Origin: Salinimicrobium nanhaiense
GTDB lineage: Bacteria; Bacteroidota; Bacteroidia; Flavobacteriales; Flavobacteriaceae
Direction of reading: 5' to 3'
Length of the DNA: 64,000 bases
Assembly: GCA_012038135.1 (NCBI GenBank)
Contig: JAAVJQ010000001.1
Coordinates: forward strand, 434,001-498,000
Below, in pieces: positions 59,783 through 64,000 of this stretch. The notes beneath the pieces were generated by a model. The model searched no databases. It saw only the letters and a program-made list of their open reading frames with translations, and was not told where the DNA came from. The position numbers and the translations under genes are program-made. Within the stretch, counting starts at the first letter, position 1; each line of letters opens with the position of its first letter.

Positions 59783-60310
59783 TTATCTATTCCTCTTCAA
59801 AACCTGTTTTCCTGCTGCTACTTCCCGGCGGGCGCGATCGAACAATTCTTTATCGCCGCCTACCAGCACCCGGGTGAGGGCTTCCATTTCATAAATGTAT
59901 TTACGGGCGAATCCGGGGTCGTTCTTTACGATATCTGGCGTGTTGTCAATAACATCGGCTAATTTGATGGTTTTGGCCTGTGGACTAATATTCTCCTGCC
60001 GTTCTACCTCTTTTTGCTTTCTGGCTTTCCTGTTGAGGTGTGGATAGTTCACCTTCATGAACTCATCGGTAAGTTCCCCAACCAACTGAGCCACTTTAGC
60101 TCCGAATTTCTCTTTTATTTCTTCAATTTCAACCGGCGTGTCTTCCACCACATCGTGCAGGTAAGCAGCGCAGATCATTTCGGGAGTATGGGGAACAGTT
60201 TTTACGATCTCTGCCACCCGTTTGGGATGCTCGATATAGAGTTCATTGGTGAATTTCCTTTGTTGTTCGCCGTGGGCTTCAGTGGCGAACCTTAATGCCT
60301 CCTCTTCCAT
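59783..60310 (-). CDS. HD-domain hydrolase resembling small alarmone hydrolases
   Basis: 175 residues. The HD pattern matches the RelA/SpoT hydrolase domain: His28 in YIEHPKRVAEI, His52-Asp53 followed by Glu56-Asp57 in LHDVVEDT, and KLADVIDNT with Asp119 and Asp122. The length equals stand-alone MESH1-like (p)ppGpp hydrolases, with no synthetase, TGS or ACT domain. It could also be a different nucleotide phosphohydrolase. Cytosolic. Its 3' end faces the repeat field. Confidence 0.88.
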   Translation of the reverse strand: MEEEALRFATEAHGEQQRKFTNELYIEHPKRVAEIVKTVPHTPEMICAAYLHDVVEDTPVEIEEIKEKFGAKVAQLVGELTDEFMKVNYPHLNRKARKQKEVERQENISPQAKTIKLADVIDNTPDIVKNDPGFARKYIYEMEALTRVLVGGDKELFDRARREVAAGKQVLKRNR

Positions 60311-60364
60311 AAATTTTTTCTTTTCAAATTAATGATTTTTCAGAAGGAGAAAAAGCAACAAAAA

Positions 60365-60406
60365 AAGGTTGTTCAAAAAGCTTTATTCAGCTTTTTGAAC
60401 AACCTT
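60365..60406 (-). terminator. Strong rho-independent terminator
   Basis: Perfect 18-bp arms (60365-60382 and 60389-60406; AAGGTTGTTCAAAAAGCT and its complement) over a 6-nt loop. On the minus strand a TTTTTTT tail follows. It ends the transcript of the lipoprotein at 60429-60803. Confidence 0.9.
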
Positions 60407-60428
60407 CAAAAATATCTTTTTTGACAGT

Positions 60429-60803
60429 TTATTTATCCAACGGCGCTCCAACAGGAACAGCACAATCATGTCCCGGTTCCCCATGTGGCGGATTGACAGA
60501 AGGAGATTGATCCAATCTTATAGGCGAAACCGTGGTGGATTGCGTGGTGTTAGTAGAAGTTGGTGTAGCCCTATTTGCTGCAGTACCATTTAAAGGGGCT
60601 CCAACGGGAAGATCACATCTGTGCCCTGGCAAACCATGCGCAGGATTGATCTTTACCTCCTCGGAAGCAGCATTGGTAGTATTTTCGGATGCGGCAGGAG
60701 TAGCTTTGGTGGAAGCTTCAGCCTTTTTTTCGCTGTCGTTACAGGAAACCATAAAAGTCAATCCTATAGCGAGTACAAATAAATTCAGTTTAGTTTTTCT
60801 CAT
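60429..60803 (-). CDS. Lipoprotein with duplicated HGxPGHxCxxPVGAPL motif
   Basis: 124 residues. The lipoprotein signal has lipobox MVSC (Cys21). A low-complexity Ala/Thr/Ser/Glu linker is followed by NPAHGLPGHRCDLPVGAPL at 53-71, a second Thr/Asn linker, and NPPHGEPGHDCAVPVGAPL at 104-122. Each copy offers two histidines and one cysteine. I remember this motif from other uncharacterised flavobacterial lipoproteins; no function is established, and metal binding or covalent attachment through the cysteine is speculation. It lies 8 bp after the DUF1028 gene and is probably co-transcribed with it. Confidence 0.8.
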   Translation of the reverse strand: MRKTKLNLFVLAIGLTFMVSCNDSEKKAEASTKATPAASENTTNAASEEVKINPAHGLPGHRCDLPVGAPLNGTAANRATPTSTNTTQSTTVSPIRLDQSPSVNPPHGEPGHDCAVPVGAPLDK

Positions 60804-60811
60804 GACAATTT

Positions 60812-61798
60812 TTATTTAGTAAGCTCTTCAAGTTCTTTTTCAGAAATATTCAACAGGCCCGAAGCCGGTAATCTTCTGGTCATTTCTTTCCAATTGGGAT
60901 CTGCTTTGAATACGGTGTCAAAAATGGGTTTTGCTTCGTCCATTCTTGCGCTGTTGGCGAGGGCAACGGCAGTCCAGTATTGCATTTCAAGATTTTCGGG
61001 GAACAATTTCATTGCACTTCCATATTCCTCCAATGCTTTTTCTATGTTTTCTTCTTCCATGGCAAGATCGCCCCGGTTCATGAATTCATAGGCACGGGCA
61101 ACCTTCAGCAGGCGTTCCAGCTCTACAAGAGGTTCGGCATGATCATCCACCCGCAGGTCGATCTTCTTTTCCTCCCACGGATTTTCCACCTTTTCGGCTC
61201 CAACAACAATAAGTGCTGCCGACTGTTTTCCGCGGATGTCCCCGCCGGAAGCTTCAGCAGCCTGTAATACCTTCAGGACACGTTCTGCCAATGGCAGATT
61301 CTCATGTTCCAAAAATGCTTTTTTCATGGCAGGAACAACTTTATCGTTGAGCATCATATTGGCCTGAAGCGAAAAATTTTCAGTAGCAAAATCATCGGCA
61401 GCTTCCACACATTTTTCTCCTGTATGCACGGCAGTTTCACCTTTAGCATTTAAAAAAGCCACCTGCCTGTAGGCCTGCCCCTCGTCCTGTGCCAGTAATT
61501 GCTGCAGCGCTTCTTCAGGAGATTTACCTTCAGCCATTAATTCGAGTCCGTTGGGACCGTAGGCGGGATTAACAAAAGACTGGGTGGCAACCACACCAAC
61601 CCCGGCTTTTCCCCAGGAAACACTTGTACCTACAGCAAACCAATGGCTTTGTACTCCAACAGCCATTTCGCCGGTTTTCGCATCCCGTGCAACTATGGAG
61701 TAGGTGTGCGCAAAGGGATCTTTCATGATCTCATGATTTTGTGCAGAAAGCTTTTGACCTAAGGGCAAACAGCAAAGTAAGGCAAGAAATATTCGCAT
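60812..61798 (-). CDS. DUF1028 (Ntn-hydrolase-like) exported protein with TPR tail
   Basis: 328 residues. A signal peptide ends near KLSAQ. The DUF1028 domain (about 25-225) begins THTYSIVARD-like (FAHTYSIVARDAKTGEMAVGVQSHWFAVG) and contains GVVATQSFVNPAYGPNGLELM and the ASGGDIRGKQSAAL segment, the conserved core of this Ntn-type fold. A C-terminal TPR-like stretch (about 240-320, EYGSAMKLFPENLEMQYWTAVALA) follows. Some family members carry a peptidoglycan-binding domain instead of TPRs. Probable periplasmic amidase or peptidase; substrate unknown. Confidence 0.9.
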   Translation of the reverse strand: MRIFLALLCCLPLGQKLSAQNHEIMKDPFAHTYSIVARDAKTGEMAVGVQSHWFAVGTSVSWGKAGVGVVATQSFVNPAYGPNGLELMAEGKSPEEALQQLLAQDEGQAYRQVAFLNAKGETAVHTGEKCVEAADDFATENFSLQANMMLNDKVVPAMKKAFLEHENLPLAERVLKVLQAAEASGGDIRGKQSAALIVVGAEKVENPWEEKKIDLRVDDHAEPLVELERLLKVARAYEFMNRGDLAMEEENIEKALEEYGSAMKLFPENLEMQYWTAVALANSARMDEAKPIFDTVFKADPNWKEMTRRLPASGLLNISEKELEELTK

Positions 61799-61929
61799 TT
61801 TTAACTGGTATTAATGTCTTTAAAAGTAAGAAATAAAATAATACCTCAAATCTCGTCTATTTTAGAACAAAAAAATGAGGTTTACGGCCTTAAAACCGGC
61901 AGGAAGTTTTTAAATTTGCGGTCTCAATT

Positions 61930-62001
61930 GGCCTCGTAGTTCAATGGATAGAATAGTAGTTTCCTAAACTGTAGATCCAAGTTCGATTCTTGGCGAGGCT
62001 A
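61930..62001 (+). tRNA. tRNA-Arg (CCU)
   Basis: 72 nt. Acceptor GGCCTCG pairs with CGAGGCT (first pair G-U), anticodon loop TTCCTAA reads CCU, T arm CCAAG-TTCGATT-CTTGG, discriminator A, CCA not encoded. It decodes the rare arginine codon AGG. Followed by its own terminator. Confidence 0.95.
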
Positions 62002-62009
62002 CAAAATGC

Positions 62010-62044
62010 AACCCTGCTGATATGATTAGCAGGGTTATTTTTTT
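62010..62044 (+). terminator. Terminator of tRNA-Arg
   Basis: AACCCTGCT (62010-62018) and AGCAGGGTT (62028-62036) form a 9-bp stem with a 9-nt loop, followed by a run of eight T. Confidence 0.9.
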
Positions 62045-62046
62045 GG

Positions 62047-62418
62047 CTACCTGTGCTGGTCGAACAGGAGCACATTACCATCGGGATCTGTAACCATGAA
62101 ATTAGCAGGGCCGGTGGTGGTCTCATCAGCTTCCGGGGTCACAGTAATGCCGTTTGCCTTCAGTTGTTTCTGAATTTCCCTTACATCATCAAATTCCTCC
62201 ATGTTTTTTCCGTTTTCATCCCATCCGGGATTGAAGGTGAGGATATTTCCCTGGAACATGCCCTGAAACAACCCTATGAGCGCATTTCCGTTTTTCATGA
62301 TGAGGTAATTCTTTCCAAAGTCTCCGGCAACAACCGAAAATCCTATATTCTCGTAAAATGCTTTTGAGGCCTGCAGATCCTTTACACTGAGGCTTACAGA
62401 AAATGCTCCTAATTTCAT
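62047..62418 (-). CDS. VOC-family (glyoxalase/bleomycin-resistance) protein
   Basis: 123 residues, one VOC module with two beta-alpha-beta3 halves: AFSVSLSVKDLQASKAFYENIGF and the C-terminal NFMVTDPDGNVLLFDQH with the end-of-strand metal ligand region. Typical of small cytosolic dimeric enzymes or binding proteins; substrate unknown. It is convergent with tRNA-Arg, whose terminator lies between the two genes. Confidence 0.92.
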   Translation of the reverse strand: MKLGAFSVSLSVKDLQASKAFYENIGFSVVAGDFGKNYLIMKNGNALIGLFQGMFQGNILTFNPGWDENGKNMEEFDDVREIQKQLKANGITVTPEADETTTGPANFMVTDPDGNVLLFDQHR

Positions 62419-62469
62419 ATTGTGGCTGTTATTTAGTTTGAGAATTCGCTTCAGAGACTATTAAAGTAA

Positions 62470-62685
62470 TTATGATTCCCCATTTTTCGCCGTATATCTA
62501 AGGGATACTCTCATAGCTGCAATAAGGAAAAGATTTGCTAAGATCCCAAAAGCTTCACCCAGGTTTTCTCCGGATAGTAGCTGCCCGTACTCTATTCTAA
62601 AAAGGTTTGCAATGAGCAGCATCGTGGCTATTAGAAGTATAACGATCCGAAATTTTTGTGAACGACTGTTATGAGATTTGAACAT
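62470..62685 (-). CDS. Small membrane protein
   Basis: 71 residues from the ATG at 62685 (MFKSHNSRSQKFRIVILL); the longer frame upstream would add 29 residues with a second, less typical hydrophobic stretch. Two hydrophobic segments (IVILLIATMLLIANLF and AFGILANLFLIAAMRVSLRY) imply a two-helix inner-membrane protein. No family recognised. It lies next to another small membrane protein in the same orientation. Confidence 0.6.
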   Translation of the reverse strand: MFKSHNSRSQKFRIVILLIATMLLIANLFRIEYGQLLSGENLGEAFGILANLFLIAAMRVSLRYTAKNGES

Positions 62686-62728
62686 CACTTTGAACTTTAA
62701 AATTTTTTTCTTTAGGAGAATACTTAAG

Positions 62729-63028
62729 TTAATTGTTAAACAGCGAATAAAAGAAAGAAAAGATAAGCACAATCAGAAGAAATATTTCGCCAAAGAACAA
62801 TTGTTTGTAACTAAGAAACTTCACGATGACCCGGTCAACAATATAAAGTACCAGGACCAGCTGGGATATTGCAATGACAATTGCTTCCATGAAGGCCGTG
62901 GGTTGATCTGTAGTAAATATTCTTATGAAGCCCCAAATACTGCCCGCAAGGCTAAGGACGGCAAGTACAACCAACGGGGTTACCGGGAAAACTAATCTTT
63001 TGAAAAAACCGGCAGGACGATCCATCAT
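62729..63028 (-). CDS. Small membrane protein with three hydrophobic segments
   Basis: 99 residues, beginning MMDRPAGFFKRLVFPVTPLVVLAVLSLAG. Hydrophobic stretches at about 12-30, 45-66 and 75-95 point to three membrane helices joined by short basic loops. I do not recognise the family. Together with the gene at 62470 it forms a minus-strand pair divergent from the histidine kinase at 63144. Confidence 0.6.
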   Translation of the reverse strand: MMDRPAGFFKRLVFPVTPLVVLAVLSLAGSIWGFIRIFTTDQPTAFMEAIVIAISQLVLVLYIVDRVIVKFLSYKQLFFGEIFLLIVLIFSFFYSLFNN

Positions 63029-63143
63029 GTTATGTTTAGGGACGGGTTTTAAGTAAAACTAAATATTTTCTTAAAATTTAAAAAGTTTTTGAGCTACTCC
63101 TTTATTTAATTATCACGACCTTTATGCAATTCTAAAATTTTCA

Positions 63144-64000
63144 ATGATCGAGACCCCCAAAAATGATGCGCGTCAACTAAGAAAACTCAATTTTGACCTT
63201 GCTAATTATTTCTCTAATACTTTAATTCCCCAGCTTTTTGTTGATGCAGACCTTATCTTAAGGATCTTCACTCCGCCTGCAATGGAGCAGTTTTCCCTGT
63301 CCTATGACCATGTGGGAAGGAGCATCAATGATATCAAAGATAACCTGAGATACCCTTATGTAGTGGATGATATTTTAGAAGTTATTGAAACCAACGGGAG
63401 TATAGAAAAGGAAGTGCAGACTACAGACGGGAACTGGTTTCAAATGAATGTCATTCCCTATGTGGAGCATGAGGAGGACAGGATCAATGGCGTGATCATC
63501 ACCTTTATTGATATCACCCGGAGATTACATGCGATCAAAGAGCTGGAAAAACTGAATTCCCGTCACCAGACGCTCATGTTTTCCCTGTCGCATGATCTTA
63601 GACAGCCCATTGCGGCAATTACTTTACTGGCAGATGCCCTTGACCAGGCCCATAAGAAAAATGATGTACAGCAGTTTAACAGCTGGATCAAAACATTAAA
63701 GCAATCCTCCAAAGCCCTGGAATTATTAGTCGATGACTTTACCCATGAGAATGAAGAGATAGGAAAAGATGAGCTGCCGGAGGAACTGGTCAAAATTGGA
63801 GATGTTTGTGAAAATGTACTTACTGCTTTAAAGAGCGAGATAAGGCTTCATAAGATAAGGGTGGTGAAGATTATAAAGGTGCCGGAAGTTAATTTTCCAA
63901 AGAACCATTTGAGAAGTATTATCTACAATCTTATCCATAATGCCATTAAATACCGGGATCCTTCAAAGCAATCTATAATTGAGATCGGTACAGAAAAAGT
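63144..64000 (+). CDS. PAS-domain histidine kinase (5' part; cut by window end)
   Basis: The frame is open from ATG 63144-63146 through the last base, 285 codons. A PAS domain (about residues 28-125; LFVDADLILRIFTPPAMEQF, DGNWFQMNVIPYVE, GVIITFIDITRR) resembles the PAS linker of CheB/CheR-type proteins. HisKA follows, with FSLSHDLRQPIAAITLLAD (His150), and then the N box of the ATPase, SIIYNLIHNAIKYRDPSK. No membrane segment, so it is a cytosolic sensor kinase. The remaining ATPase motifs lie beyond the window. Ligand and partner regulator are unknown. Confidence 0.92.
   Translation, partial: MIETPKNDARQLRKLNFDLANYFSNTLIPQLFVDADLILRIFTPPAMEQFSLSYDHVGRSINDIKDNLRYPYVVDDILEVIETNGSIEKEVQTTDGNWFQMNVIPYVEHEEDRINGVIITFIDITRRLHAIKELEKLNSRHQTLMFSLSHDLRQPIAAITLLADALDQAHKKNDVQQFNSWIKTLKQSSKALELLVDDFTHENEEIGKDELPEELVKIGDVCENVLTALKSEIRLHKIRVVKIIKVPEVNFPKNHLRSIIYNLIHNAIKYRDPSKQSIIEIGTEK

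Overview
The window looks like a chromosomal segment of a Flavobacteriaceae bacterium (Bacteroidota), perhaps near the Gramella/Salegentibacter group. The genus is an inference from protein style only. The evidence is the set of flavobacterial-type families (RND pump fused to a TolC domain, GufA-type ZIP transporter, WG-repeat lipoprotein, DUF6364/PIN pair, HemJ, PA0069-type radical SAM protein), scarce Shine-Dalgarno sequences, and repeated -7-like boxes of the form TAnnTTTG. No phage, plasmid, CRISPR array or complete insertion sequence was seen.

Layout. 0-1.3 kb: ketone-body CoA-transferase genes scoA (partial) and scoB, split by a small four-helix-bundle gene flanked by inverted repeats. 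1.4-6.3 kb: a minus-strand group with a DUF protein, a DnaQ-like exonuclease, a serine hydrolase, an alkyltransferase, a CNNM/CBS protein and lipoate ligase. 6.5-8.6 kb: a dipeptidyl-peptidase IV-like S9 peptidase. 9.3-20.4 kb: a very compact ten-gene minus-strand operon (SDR, two nucleotide-sugar epimerases, one of them fused to a glycoside hydrolase, a zinc dehydrogenase, a Gfo/Idh/MocA oxidoreductase, four glycosyltransferases, a methyltransferase). It makes an unidentified glycan or glycoside and has no membrane, flippase or polymerase gene. This is the best candidate for an undescribed pathway.

21.7-31.5 kb: a nearly complete haem pathway. hemA-C-D-E-(DUF6973)-F-B lie on the minus strand. 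An AraC regulator, hemH and hemJ diverge on the plus strand, with a ParE-type toxin-antitoxin pair between hemH and hemJ. Several genes here use non-ATG starts, and hemD is in frame with hemC across one stop codon. 31.6-36.9 kb: histidine kinase, enoyl-CoA hydratase, radical SAM protein, HD hydrolase, acyltransferase, bacilliredoxin. 37-48.3 kb: metal homeostasis, namely a DtxR/MntR-type regulator with a palindromic operator, a ZIP transporter, a CzcB/CzcA-TolC efflux system, and feoA-feoB with a small uncalled FeoB-associated Cys-rich protein.

48.4-58.2 kb: SCO protein, RseP, WG-repeat lipoprotein, two identical tRNA-Asn genes plus a third 3'-end remnant, acyl-CoA synthetase, an AT-rich DUF6364/PIN toxin-antitoxin pair, proC and an M28 peptidase. 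58.2-59.8 kb: a non-coding repeat field of modular palindromes surrounding a toxin-antitoxin pair whose toxin is frameshifted by a 5-bp tandem duplication. 59.8-64 kb: an RSH-like HD hydrolase, a lipoprotein with a duplicated His/Cys motif, a DUF1028 protein, tRNA-Arg(CCU), a VOC protein, two small membrane proteins, and a PAS histidine kinase cut by the window end.
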